Part shown: positions 26,621 through 34,380 of the stretch, piece after piece
Numbering within the stretch: position 1 is the first letter of the stretch
Layout of the letters: the number at the start of each line of letters is the position of its first letter
Assembly (NCBI RefSeq): GCF_017312725.1
Contig: NZ_BOPO01000039.1
Span: 1 to 64,000, forward strand
DNA from: Actinocatenispora comari
GTDB lineage: Bacteria; Actinomycetota; Actinomycetes; Mycobacteriales; Micromonosporaceae
Length of the DNA: 64,000 nucleotides
Direction: 5' to 3'
Position numbers and translations under genes: made by a program
The notes under the pieces: generated by a model
What the model saw: the letters and a program-made list of their open reading frames with translations, nothing else
Database searches by the model: none
Told to the model about the DNA's origin: nothing

Positions 26621-27766
26621 TCACTGCGCCCGCCGTACCTGGGCCAGGGCGGCGATCGGGGCGAGCCGCTCCAGCGCCTCGCCGGCGGCGCCGTCGATCG
26701 CCCGGCGCTGCGGCGCGGACAGGTCGTCGACCGGCGTCCAGGTGCCGTGCCGGTACTGCGCGTCCAGCAGCGTGCGCAGCTTGTGCAGCGCGGCGTCCGC
26801 CGCCGACAGCCCACGGAACCGTGACCGCAGCACCGGGCGCAACGCGTCGAGGACCGCGACGGTGCCGTCGACGTTGGCCCGGGCGGTGGCGAGGGTGGTG
26901 CCCGACCCCTGGTCGGCCTCGCCGGTCAGCTCGAACTGCAGGGTCATCTCCAGGATCTCGTGCGCGCGCAGCGGCAGATCGTTGGGATCGACCCGTTCGG
27001 TGCGGAACTGCGTGACGAGCTTCGCCACGTCGGCCGACAGCGCGTCGGCCGGCTTGCGCAGCGCGGGCAGCGACTCGCCGTGCCACAGGCCGTACTCGAT
27101 CCGGTGGAAGCCGGTGAAGCCCGGGTCGTGCACGCCCTTCGGCAGGCCGGCCGGCAGCCGGTCGATCGCGTCGGCCAGGTCACCGAACGTGCCGTACGCG
27201 GCGCCGAGCCGCTCGTAGTCCAGGTGGGCCGGCAGCCAGGCCCGCCGGGCCGCGGCCCGGTCGCCGGAGCGGACCGCGGCCGCCAGCCGGCGCACGTCAC
27301 GCCGCAGCGTGGGGAACGCGTGCTGCACGGACGACCGGTAGGTGTCGACCGGGCCGCGCAGCACCTGCTCGTCGACCGGGACGATCGCCGGCGCGCCGCG
27401 CTTCGGCCCGTCGGTCACGGTGACGGTGGGGCCGGTGACGGCGTCGGTGTCCTCCGGCAGGCAGCGGAAGGCGTACCGGCCGCGGCCGAGGGTGACCTGC
27501 ATCGGCCGGGTCGCGCCGGGGCCGAGGTTCTCCAGCTCGGCGTAGACGGCGCCGTTGGCCGGGTCGACCAGCTCCACCTCGGTGGTGTTGATGCCGACGT
27601 TGTGCACCCGGAACGTCTGCTCGCCGCCGTGCGGGTCGTGCCATTCGGTGGCGCAGCCGGACCGGGACACGGTCAGCGCCACCTCGCCGCCGTCGTGCCC
27701 GGTGCATCCCGCTAGGGCCAGCAGCGCCGTCGCGGCGATCACCGCCGTTCGTCGCGCGCGCCGCAC
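26621..27766 (-). CDS. efeO: Iron uptake lipoprotein EfeO (cupredoxin + M75)
   Basis: A 381-residue lipoprotein of the EfeUOB system. The GTG at 27766 is preferred, with GAAGGA about 10 nt upstream. Lipobox LLALAGC ends near residue 20. Residues 25-115 form the EfeO cupredoxin-like domain (FRVHNVGINTTEVELVD; RYAFRCLPE), and about 125-378 form the imelysin/M75 domain with its HxxE metal motif (TGFHRIEYGLW) and LRAHEILEMTLQFELTG. It would bind ferrous/ferric iron or copper and pass iron to the permease. The FTR1 permease gene efeU, normally adjacent, is absent on both sides. Confidence 0.9.
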   Translation of the reverse strand: MRRARRTAVIAATALLALAGCTGHDGGEVALTVSRSGCATEWHDPHGGEQTFRVHNVGINTTEVELVDPANGAVYAELENLGPGATRPMQVTLGRGRYAFRCLPEDTDAVTGPTVTVTDGPKRGAPAIVPVDEQVLRGPVDTYRSSVQHAFPTLRRDVRRLAAAVRSGDRAAARRAWLPAHLDYERLGAAYGTFGDLADAIDRLPAGLPKGVHDPGFTGFHRIEYGLWHGESLPALRKPADALSADVAKLVTQFRTERVDPNDLPLRAHEILEMTLQFELTGEADQGSGTTLATARANVDGTVAVLDALRPVLRSRFRGLSAADAALHKLRTLLDAQYRHGTWTPVDDLSAPQRRAIDGAAGEALERLAPIAALAQVRRAQ

Positions 27767-27873
27767 CGCCACCGTCCTTCGCCGTCGTGCCCCGTCGGTG
27801 CCACAGCCTAGGGCCGCGGGCCGCGGGACGGCACCCCCGCCGCCGGGATGTTCACGGCCCGGCCACCCGCCGA

Positions 27874-30384
27874 TCATCCGGTGACGGCGAAGCCGTCGAA
27901 CCCGACCAGGCCGACCGACGGGTCGTGCGCGGTGACGAACACCGCCGCGTCCTGCTCGTCCGCCGCCCGCGGCACCGTGGCGGTGCCGACGGGCCGCCAG
28001 CTCGTGCCGTCGGTGGAGTAGGCGCCGGTGGCGCCGGTGCCGGTACGGGTCAGCCGCAGCCACACCGGCCCCGACGTCCCCGCGTCGGCGCGGGCCACCG
28101 ACTCGACGTACCCGTCGCCGTCGGCGTCCCACAGCAGCAGCAGGTTGCCGGACGGCTTCACCGCGAGTACCACGTAGCCGCCGGACGCACCGGCGCCGGT
28201 CACGTCGTCGCGCAGCATCAGCCCGGCCCGCGCGTCCGGGCTGGTCGCCTCCTGGCTCGCCACCCGTACGGTCAGCGTCGCGCCGGGGCCGGCGGCGGCC
28301 GGGCGGTAGATCGCCCCGTACTCGTCGGCGTGCGTCCACAGGTCGCTGCCGGCGGCGGCCACGGCGAGCGTGTCGCCATGCTGGCCGAAGTACGCCTGGG
28401 TGCCGGCGAACGTGCGGTACGGCGGCGCGACCGGGGACTCGACGTACACCGTCGCGGTCGCCGAGTGGCCGGCGCCGGTGGCGGTCAGGGTGGCGCGGCG
28501 CAGCGCGTCGTCGCTGCCGGGCGGGCTGGCGTGCCAGCTCGCCGCGACCCCCTCCCCCGGCGGCACGGTGTCGAACGTGGTGGGCGTGGTGGCGGCGATC
28601 GTCCAGCCGGGCGCGGTCAGCGCGAGCGTCACGCCGGTCAGCGGCTCGGCGGTGGTGTTGCGCAGCGCCGCGGTGGCCGTCGCGGTGTCGCCGTGCTCGA
28701 CTGCGCGGTCGGCGACCAACGACAGCGGCCCCGCCGGTACCGGCCAGGTCAGCAGGGCGCCGTCGGCGAGCAGTTGCGCCCGCAGCGTCGGGTAGTCCAG
28801 CTCCTGCACCGTCGTGCCGGCGGCGATCGCCTGCGCGGCGGCGGTACCGGCCGCCTGGCCGAGGATCATGAACACCGGTTCCATCCGCACCGAGCCGTAC
28901 CCGATGTGCGAGGCCGACATCGCCACCGGGACCGTGAGGTTCGTGCAGTCGCCCGCCCGCGGCACGATCGACCGGTACGAGACCGGCCACGGCCCCGGAA
29001 CGCGCGTCTCCACGTCGCCCTCGTTGCGGGGACGCCCGTCGACGACGATGCGCTGCGCGTTGTGCGTGTCCATCGTGTACGACGCGAGCCCGACCGGATC
29101 GTCGGCGACCACCCGGCCCAGGCAGTCGTGCTCGGTGACCACGTAGTCGGAGATCATCCGCCGGCCCTCCCGCACGTACAGCTCGTGCGGCCAGCCGCCG
29201 GTGCCGGTGAACTCGTCGGCCGGCAGCCCCCAGGCGGCGACCGCGGTCCGCACCTCGGCGCTCACCCCGGGATCGTTGGCCAGGAAGTACAGCAGGCCCT
29301 GCTGGTAGCGCAGGTGCCGCTGGAAGATGCGCTCCCGCTGCCGGTAGGAGCCGGTCGGCCAGCCGTCCGAACCGCCGACGAAGTCGGTGGCCACCGCGCC
29401 GTTGTTGTTCAGGTCGGTCTTGCCGTGCGGCATCGTCCGGTTGTTGCCGAACACGTCGAACACCCCGGCGTCCAGGTAGCGCCGCAGCAACTCGTACCGG
29501 TCGGGCCGGTAGCCGGCCGGCTTCGGCCACGGCAGCCGGTCGGCCGCCCGGGTCAGGCAGAGCCGGAAGTTGTACGCCTGGACGCGCCGGTCGCCGCCGC
29601 CGGTCACGCCCGGCGCGGCCGACGACACCAGCGGCAGCAGCCCGCTGGCCGGGTCGCCCGGCGTGCGGTAGGGGTCGACCGGGACCTTGAACTGGTGGTT
29701 GACCGCCAGGTGGTAGCCGTCCCACGTCTCGCCGTAGACCGCGTTGGCCTCCCGGCCGACCGTCCACCGCACGCCCGCGGCGGCCATCAGGTCACCCTCG
29801 TACGTGGCGTCGACGTACTGCGCGGCGGTCACCGCGAGGCCGCCCTCCAGCTCGATCGCGCCGAGGCGCCCGCCGCGCCGGCGGACCCGGACGAGATGCT
29901 GGTCGCGGTACACGGTGACGTGCCGCTCGACCAGCCAGTCCTCGAAGATCTGCTCGGCGACGTGCGGTTCGACGGTGAACTGCGCGCCGCCCGCGCCGTA
30001 GTGCGCGCCGACGCGCTCGTAGAACTGCCGGGCCAGGCCGCCGATCGCGGCGGAGACGCCCACGTCGGTGGCGCCCAGACCGCTCGCGGTGATGCCACCG
30101 ACGTGCCGACCGAACGCCAGCAGTACCACCGACCGGCCCAGCCCGGCGGCGGTGACGGCGGCGATCACCCCGGCCGAGGTGGCCCCGTACACGCACACGT
30201 CGGCGCTCACCCGCCGCGGCCGGCCCGGCGCCGCGCGCCGGTAGTAGTACGGGCCGGTCGGCTCCGCGGGATCCGGGCCGGTCGCGGACGCGGAGCCGGG
30301 GGCGAGCAGTTCGGCGCCCAGCACGCCGGCACCGAGCGCGCCGCCGGCCGCCAGCAGGTCCCGGCGACGCAGCCCGCCGCTCAC
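27874..30384 (-). CDS. Tat-exported FAD-dependent oxidoreductase with C-terminal lectin-like domain
   Basis: An 836-residue protein. The GTG at 30384 places the twin-arginine signal GLRRRDLLAAGGALGAG at the N-terminus; the frame is open to 30519. An FAD-binding fold begins ADVCVYGATSAGVIAAVTAAGLGR near residue 60 and continues with ASGLGATDV and YVDATYEGDLMAAAG, as in the FAD-dependent oxidoreductase family PF12831 (xanthan-lyase-associated). Family blocks NFRLCLTRAADRLPWPKPAGY and RIVVDGRPRNEGDVE follow. Residues about 530-650 look like an immunoglobulin-type NEW3 region, and 650-836 like a concanavalin/DUF1349 domain (LMLRDDVTGAGASGGYVVLAVKPSGNLLLLWDADGDGYV). Probably an extracellular sugar-related oxidase; substrate unknown. 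It lies 162 nt downstream of the glucarate operon. Confidence 0.75.
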   Translation of the reverse strand: MSGGLRRRDLLAAGGALGAGVLGAELLAPGSASATGPDPAEPTGPYYYRRAAPGRPRRVSADVCVYGATSAGVIAAVTAAGLGRSVVLLAFGRHVGGITASGLGATDVGVSAAIGGLARQFYERVGAHYGAGGAQFTVEPHVAEQIFEDWLVERHVTVYRDQHLVRVRRRGGRLGAIELEGGLAVTAAQYVDATYEGDLMAAAGVRWTVGREANAVYGETWDGYHLAVNHQFKVPVDPYRTPGDPASGLLPLVSSAAPGVTGGGDRRVQAYNFRLCLTRAADRLPWPKPAGYRPDRYELLRRYLDAGVFDVFGNNRTMPHGKTDLNNNGAVATDFVGGSDGWPTGSYRQRERIFQRHLRYQQGLLYFLANDPGVSAEVRTAVAAWGLPADEFTGTGGWPHELYVREGRRMISDYVVTEHDCLGRVVADDPVGLASYTMDTHNAQRIVVDGRPRNEGDVETRVPGPWPVSYRSIVPRAGDCTNLTVPVAMSASHIGYGSVRMEPVFMILGQAAGTAAAQAIAAGTTVQELDYPTLRAQLLADGALLTWPVPAGPLSLVADRAVEHGDTATATAALRNTTAEPLTGVTLALTAPGWTIAATTPTTFDTVPPGEGVAASWHASPPGSDDALRRATLTATGAGHSATATVYVESPVAPPYRTFAGTQAYFGQHGDTLAVAAAGSDLWTHADEYGAIYRPAAAGPGATLTVRVASQEATSPDARAGLMLRDDVTGAGASGGYVVLAVKPSGNLLLLWDADGDGYVESVARADAGTSGPVWLRLTRTGTGATGAYSTDGTSWRPVGTATVPRAADEQDAAVFVTAHDPSVGLVGFDGFAVTG

Positions 30385-30546
30385 CGCGCACCACCCGGTA
30401 CGCGACCGGGCCCGGTCACCGCCGCTCGCGCCGGGAACGTGCGCCGGGCACCGGGCGGGTACGCCGCGAAAGTAGGCATGGCCGCACCCTACGGTCACGA
30501 ACCGCCCGACAACAGACATCGCTCGCAGCGTGGGACGGCCGCCGGG

Positions 30547-31830
30547 TCAGAGCGACGGCCCCAGCTCGGTGGGGTCGGCGTCGGTGGGGTCGGGTTCGCC
30601 GTCGTCGGGCGACTCGTCGGTGCGGCAGCGGCGGACGATCTCGGCCAGCTGCTGCTGCCCGCCCGGCGGCGCCAACCCCAGGTGGTACAGGTGCAGTTCG
30701 GTGGCGCCCGCCCCGAGCAACGCGCCGGCATGGTCCACCACCCGGGCCGGGTCGGCCGGCGGCAGCACCGTCAGGTACGCGCCGAGGGCGACCTCGTCGG
30801 GCAGCACCGACCTGGTGTGCGCCAGCGCCTCGACGCTCGCCGAGGTGGTCGGCCAGCAGGCCGTGAGCACCGCGTCGACCACCGGCACCGCGGGATCGGC
30901 GCCGGCCGCGGGGTCGGCGACAGGCCGGACGGTGTCGGCGTCGACGGCGACGTCGGGGCTGGTCGCCCACGGTTCGGCCCGGCCGTGCAGGGTGATCCGG
31001 GCGGACGGGGCGTGCCGGTGCACCGCCGCGAGCACGTCGGCGCGCAGCGCGGCGGCAAAGTCGCGCCGGGTGGCGAGGACGAGCTCCGCGATCCGGTCCC
31101 CGACCAGCTCCGACATCGGCGCGTCGGCCCCGTGGGTACCGGCCAGCACCCCGGCGACCGCGGCGGACAGCCGTTCGGCGACCTGGTCCGGGTCCTGGCC
31201 GCGCCGGATCCAGTCGGCGGTGCAGTACCCGCAGCAGCAGACCGACAGCGCGCGCTGGGCGGCCGGCGGGAACACCCCGGCGGTCTTCTCGTGCCGGCCG
31301 TGGTGGGCGACGCCGAGCTGCCCGCACGCCTCCAGCGAGACGCCGTCGACCGGCACGCCGCGGACCGCCTCGGCGGCGAGCGTCGCCGCGTACTGCCGGA
31401 CCTCGGGGTTGGCCGGGCACAGCGCGTACGGGTAGCAGTCGCCGCGGTAGTTGCGGACGGCGACGTCGGGGTGCGCGGTACCGAGGTGGGTGGCGTGCGC
31501 GAGCACGATCCAGGCGGTGACCGCGATGCCCGCGGCCCGCAGCCGCACGGTGGCGGCACCGAACGGGTCGTCGCCGGGCACCCAGTCGGCGGCGAGCGGG
31601 ACGAGCCGGTGCCCGGCCCACGCGCGCTGCCGGACCGGCCGGTACAGCGCGGCCTCGCGCGCCTCGACGACCAGGTGTTGCGGGTGCAGCGGGGTGGCGG
31701 CGCGGGTGGCGTGGTAGCTCGCGGCGAGCGCGACCTCGGTGACGCCGAGGGCGCGGACCCGGGAGACGAAGGCGGGATCGCCCAGCACGTCCCAGGGGTA
31801 CGCGTACCCCACCACCCGCGCGGTCACCAT
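30547..31830 (-). CDS. Unknown protein coupled to glucarate dehydratase
   Basis: A 427-residue protein I cannot assign. Its ATG (31830) overlaps the gudD stop by 7 nt, so it is co-translated with glucarate catabolism genes. It reads as a soluble alpha/beta protein with barrel-like strands (ARVVGYAYPWDVL; GVTEVALAASYHA; GIAVTAWIVLAHATHL; VDGVSLEACGQLG), reminiscent of glycoside-hydrolase-like TIM barrels. Distinctive is a Cys cluster SVCCCGYCTADW (near residues 198-209) that could bind metal, plus NYRGDCYPYALCPANPEV. The C-terminal tail is acidic (DESPDDGEPDPTDADPTE). No signal peptide or transmembrane helix. A missing pathway step or an accessory hydrolase is possible. Confidence 0.75.
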   Translation of the reverse strand: MVTARVVGYAYPWDVLGDPAFVSRVRALGVTEVALAASYHATRAATPLHPQHLVVEAREAALYRPVRQRAWAGHRLVPLAADWVPGDDPFGAATVRLRAAGIAVTAWIVLAHATHLGTAHPDVAVRNYRGDCYPYALCPANPEVRQYAATLAAEAVRGVPVDGVSLEACGQLGVAHHGRHEKTAGVFPPAAQRALSVCCCGYCTADWIRRGQDPDQVAERLSAAVAGVLAGTHGADAPMSELVGDRIAELVLATRRDFAAALRADVLAAVHRHAPSARITLHGRAEPWATSPDVAVDADTVRPVADPAAGADPAVPVVDAVLTACWPTTSASVEALAHTRSVLPDEVALGAYLTVLPPADPARVVDHAGALLGAGATELHLYHLGLAPPGGQQQLAEIVRRCRTDESPDDGEPDPTDADPTELGPSL

Positions 31831-33140
31831 GCGGCGACCCGTTTGCGGAAGTCGGGCTGGACGGTGCGCAGGTAGCCGGCGTCGTCGCGGCGGGTGATGC
31901 CGCAGTCGAGATACTGCTGGTGCAGCCGGGCCAGCGCCGCCTCGTCGAGGGTCACGCCCAGCCCCGGCGCGTCCGGCACCGCGACCGAACCGTCCACAAT
32001 GGACAGTGGGGTGGTCACCACGTCGTCGACCGCCCACGGGGCGTGCGTGTCGCACGGGTACGACAGTGCCGGCGCGGCGGCCGCCAGATGCACCATGGCG
32101 GCCAGACTAATGCCCAGGTGCGAGTTGGAGTGCATGGACAGGCCGATGCCGAACACGTCACACATCGCCGCCAGCCGGATCGAGGCGCGCAACCCGCCCC
32201 AGTAGTGGTGGTCGGCGAGGATCACCTGCACCGAGCCCAGCCGTACCGCCTCGGGCAGGTGCTCGAAGGCGACCACGCACATGTTGGTGGCCAGCGGCAT
32301 CGGCGCGCGGGCGGCGACCGCGGCCATCCCGTACCGGCCGGGGGTCGGGTCCTCCAGGTACTGCAGGTCGTCGGCGAGCTCGCGGGCCACCCGGTGCGAG
32401 GTGGCGAGGGTCCACGCCGCGTTCGGGTCCAGCCGTACCGGCAGGTCGGGCAGCGCCGCCCGCAGCGCCCGGACCGCGGCGATCTCGGCGTCCGGCTCGA
32501 ACACCCCGCCCTTGAGCTTGAGCGAGCGAAACCCGTACCGGTCGACCATGGTGCGGGCCTGCGCCACGATGCCGTCGGGATCCAGCGCGGCGCCCCAGCC
32601 GTCCGGTTCGCCGCCGGGGTGCCGGTCCCACTTGTAGAACAGGTACGCGGCGAACGGGATCGCGTCGCGCACCCGACCGCCGAGCAGCGCGTGTACCGGC
32701 CGGTCGGTGCGCTGACCGGCGAGGTCCAGCATCGCCACCTCGAACGGCGACACCACCCGGGCCAGCGACTTGCTCGGGCTGGACGCGCCGGTCAGGCCGT
32801 GTGCGTCCGGCGCCTCGGCGCCGCGCAGCTCGGCCGCGACCCGCACCGCCATCCCGTTGGCGTCGAACAGGTCCAGCCCGCGCAGCGCCGGTGCGGCCCG
32901 GCGCAGCAGGTCCAGGTGCGCCGCGTCGCCGTAGGTCTCCCCCAGCCCGATCAGGCCCGACCCCGTGCGCACCTGCACGATCGAGCGCAGCGCGTACGGC
33001 TGGTGCACGCCGGCGGCGTTGAACAGTGGCGGGTCGGCGAACGCGACCGGCGTGACCACCACCTCGTCGATCCGATCACCCCGGGCCGCCCGCCCCGAGG
33101 CAGCGCCGGGTGTCGCCGCCGCGCCCTCGACGTCAGCCAC
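31824..33140 (-). CDS. gudD: Glucarate dehydratase (enolase superfamily)
   Basis: A 438-residue enolase-superfamily enzyme converting D-glucarate (and L-idarate) to 5-dehydro-4-deoxyglucarate. The active-site set is complete by eye: KLKGG (KxK base, near residue 208), metal ligands in VRLDPNAAW, YLEDPTPG and LATNMCVVAFEHL, the Asp of VILADHHYWGG, and the catalytic His of SMHSNSHLGIS. The N-terminal capping domain carries LIGLGETYGD. Start GTG (VADVEG) overlaps the kdgD stop by 8 nt; the stop overlaps the next gene by 7 nt. So the three genes are one translationally coupled unit. Confidence 0.93.
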   Translation of the reverse strand: MADVEGAAATPGAASGRAARGDRIDEVVVTPVAFADPPLFNAAGVHQPYALRSIVQVRTGSGLIGLGETYGDAAHLDLLRRAAPALRGLDLFDANGMAVRVAAELRGAEAPDAHGLTGASSPSKSLARVVSPFEVAMLDLAGQRTDRPVHALLGGRVRDAIPFAAYLFYKWDRHPGGEPDGWGAALDPDGIVAQARTMVDRYGFRSLKLKGGVFEPDAEIAAVRALRAALPDLPVRLDPNAAWTLATSHRVARELADDLQYLEDPTPGRYGMAAVAARAPMPLATNMCVVAFEHLPEAVRLGSVQVILADHHYWGGLRASIRLAAMCDVFGIGLSMHSNSHLGISLAAMVHLAAAAPALSYPCDTHAPWAVDDVVTTPLSIVDGSVAVPDAPGLGVTLDEAALARLHQQYLDCGITRRDDAGYLRTVQPDFRKRVAAW

Positions 33141-34062
33141 GGCGCACCTCGGCCAGGGCGTCCCGGCCGGCCGCGACGATCGCGGCGAGCCGCTGCTCGT
33201 GCTCCGGCGGCGGGTCGGTCAGCGGCGGCCGGACCCCGCCGACGTCCTGTCCGGACAGCCGGGCACCGGCCTTGACCAGCGCCACCGCGTACCCCGGGGC
33301 CTGCGCGCGCAGCTGCGCGAACGGCAGGTAGAACGCGGCGAGCAGGGCCCCGGTGGTCGCCTCGTCGCCGGTGGTGACCGCGGTGTGGAACGCGGTCGCG
33401 ATCTCCGGGACGAACGTCAGCACCGCCGACGAGTAGGCGGCGACCCCGATCGCGGCGTACGCGGCGGCGGACAGCTCGGCGGTGGGCAGCCCGTTGAGGA
33501 ACTGGAACTCCGCCGCCCGGCGGTGCCCGCTGTGCCGGATCGCGGTGACGATGCGCAGCATCGCGTCCACGTCGCCGCGGCCGTCCTTGATCCCGGCCAC
33601 CTCGTCGACGTCCAGCAGCGCCACCGCCGCCCCGGGGTCGAGCACCGCGTTGGCCCGCTGGTACACCACGACCGGCAGGCCACCGCCGGCGGCGACCCAG
33701 CGCACGTGCTCGACCAGCCCGGCCGGCGTCGACTCGACCAGGTACGGCGGGAGCAGCAACGCGCCGTCCGCGCCGGCGCGGCGGGCGGCGGCGAGGTTCT
33801 CCCGGGCCACCTGCGGCCCGCCGCCGACCCCGGCGAACACCGGTACCCGCCCCGCCGTCACCGTGACCGCGGTCGCCACCACCCGCTCGTACTCGGCCGG
33901 CGACAGCGCGGTCAGCTCACCGGTGCCGCAGGCCACGAACAGCGCGGCCGGCCGGGCCGCGAGCTGGCGTTCCAGGTGGTCGGCCAGGCTCGGCCAGGCG
34001 ACGTCGGCGCGGTCGGCGGTGAACGGGGTGAGCGGGAACGAGAGCAGCCCGTCGAGTCGCAT
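33133..34062 (-). CDS. kdgD: 5-dehydro-4-deoxyglucarate dehydratase
   Basis: A 309-residue class I aldolase-type enzyme of the DapA/NAL superfamily. It decarboxylates and dehydrates 5-dehydro-4-deoxyglucarate to 2,5-dioxopentanoate, the step after gudD. The ATG at 34062 (MRLDGLLSFPLTPF) has GGGAGG 6 nt upstream; an upstream ATG at 34095 lies inside the operator. Seen: FVACGTGELTALSPAEYERV, the Schiff-base lysine in EVAGIKDGRGDVD (near residue 158), the Tyr in VVVYQRANAV, and LKDG-type C-terminal GYAVALVKAGARLSG. The 2,5-dioxopentanoate dehydrogenase needed to finish the pathway is not in the window. Confidence 0.93.
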   Translation of the reverse strand: MRLDGLLSFPLTPFTADRADVAWPSLADHLERQLAARPAALFVACGTGELTALSPAEYERVVATAVTVTAGRVPVFAGVGGGPQVARENLAAARRAGADGALLLPPYLVESTPAGLVEHVRWVAAGGGLPVVVYQRANAVLDPGAAVALLDVDEVAGIKDGRGDVDAMLRIVTAIRHSGHRRAAEFQFLNGLPTAELSAAAYAAIGVAAYSSAVLTFVPEIATAFHTAVTTGDEATTGALLAAFYLPFAQLRAQAPGYAVALVKAGARLSGQDVGGVRPPLTDPPPEHEQRLAAIVAAGRDALAEVRRG

Positions 34063-34073
34063 CGAACCTCCCG

Positions 34074-34125
34074 CGTCCACATATGTGGACGACATCCAGT
34101 ATTCGGATCGTCATTCGTGATGACG
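34074..34125. promoter_or_regulatory. Operator region of the kdgD-gudD operon
   Basis: An 18-bp perfect palindrome CGTCCACATATGTGGACG at 34074-34091, adjoining the RBS of kdgD, and a second inverted repeat CGTCAT-N5-ATGACG at 34109-34125. Both lie in an AT-richer stretch that likely contains the promoter. The layout suits a dimeric sugar-acid-responsive repressor, possibly IclR- or GntR-type, which is not encoded nearby. Confidence 0.65.
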
Positions 34126-34235
34126 TTAGGGCCGGCCGAACGGCATGGTCAAGGCGGCGACCGCCGGGGTGACGAACTCCGCCGGTGCGAGGCCGCGAGG
34201 AGCGCCGGTTGCCGTCGCCGCCCGGTCCGACCGGA

Positions 34236-34380
34236 CACCGGCCCGGACCGCCGCCGGCAGCTCGTCCACCGCCAGGCACCGGCCCGGACGGCCGCGGGCA
34301 GCTCGTCCACCGCCAGGCACCGGCCCGGACCGCCGCGGGCAGCTCGTCCACCGCCGGGCACCGGCCGGGACGGCCGCCGG
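34236..34380. repeat. 41-bp tandem repeat, about 3.5 copies
   Basis: Copies start at 34236, 34277, 34318 and 34359 (the last partial), each beginning CACCGGCCCGGAC and containing GCAGCTCGTCCACCGCC. The 41-bp period is not a multiple of three, and the array abuts the stop codon of the histidine kinase gene. So it is a non-coding minisatellite between kinase and glucarate operon. Copies differ by only a few bases. Confidence 0.85.

Noticed and set aside
26621-29767. 1048-residue EfeO frame
   Set aside because: The N-terminal two-thirds is a shadow of the FAD oxidoreductase. The lipobox fixes the start near 27766.
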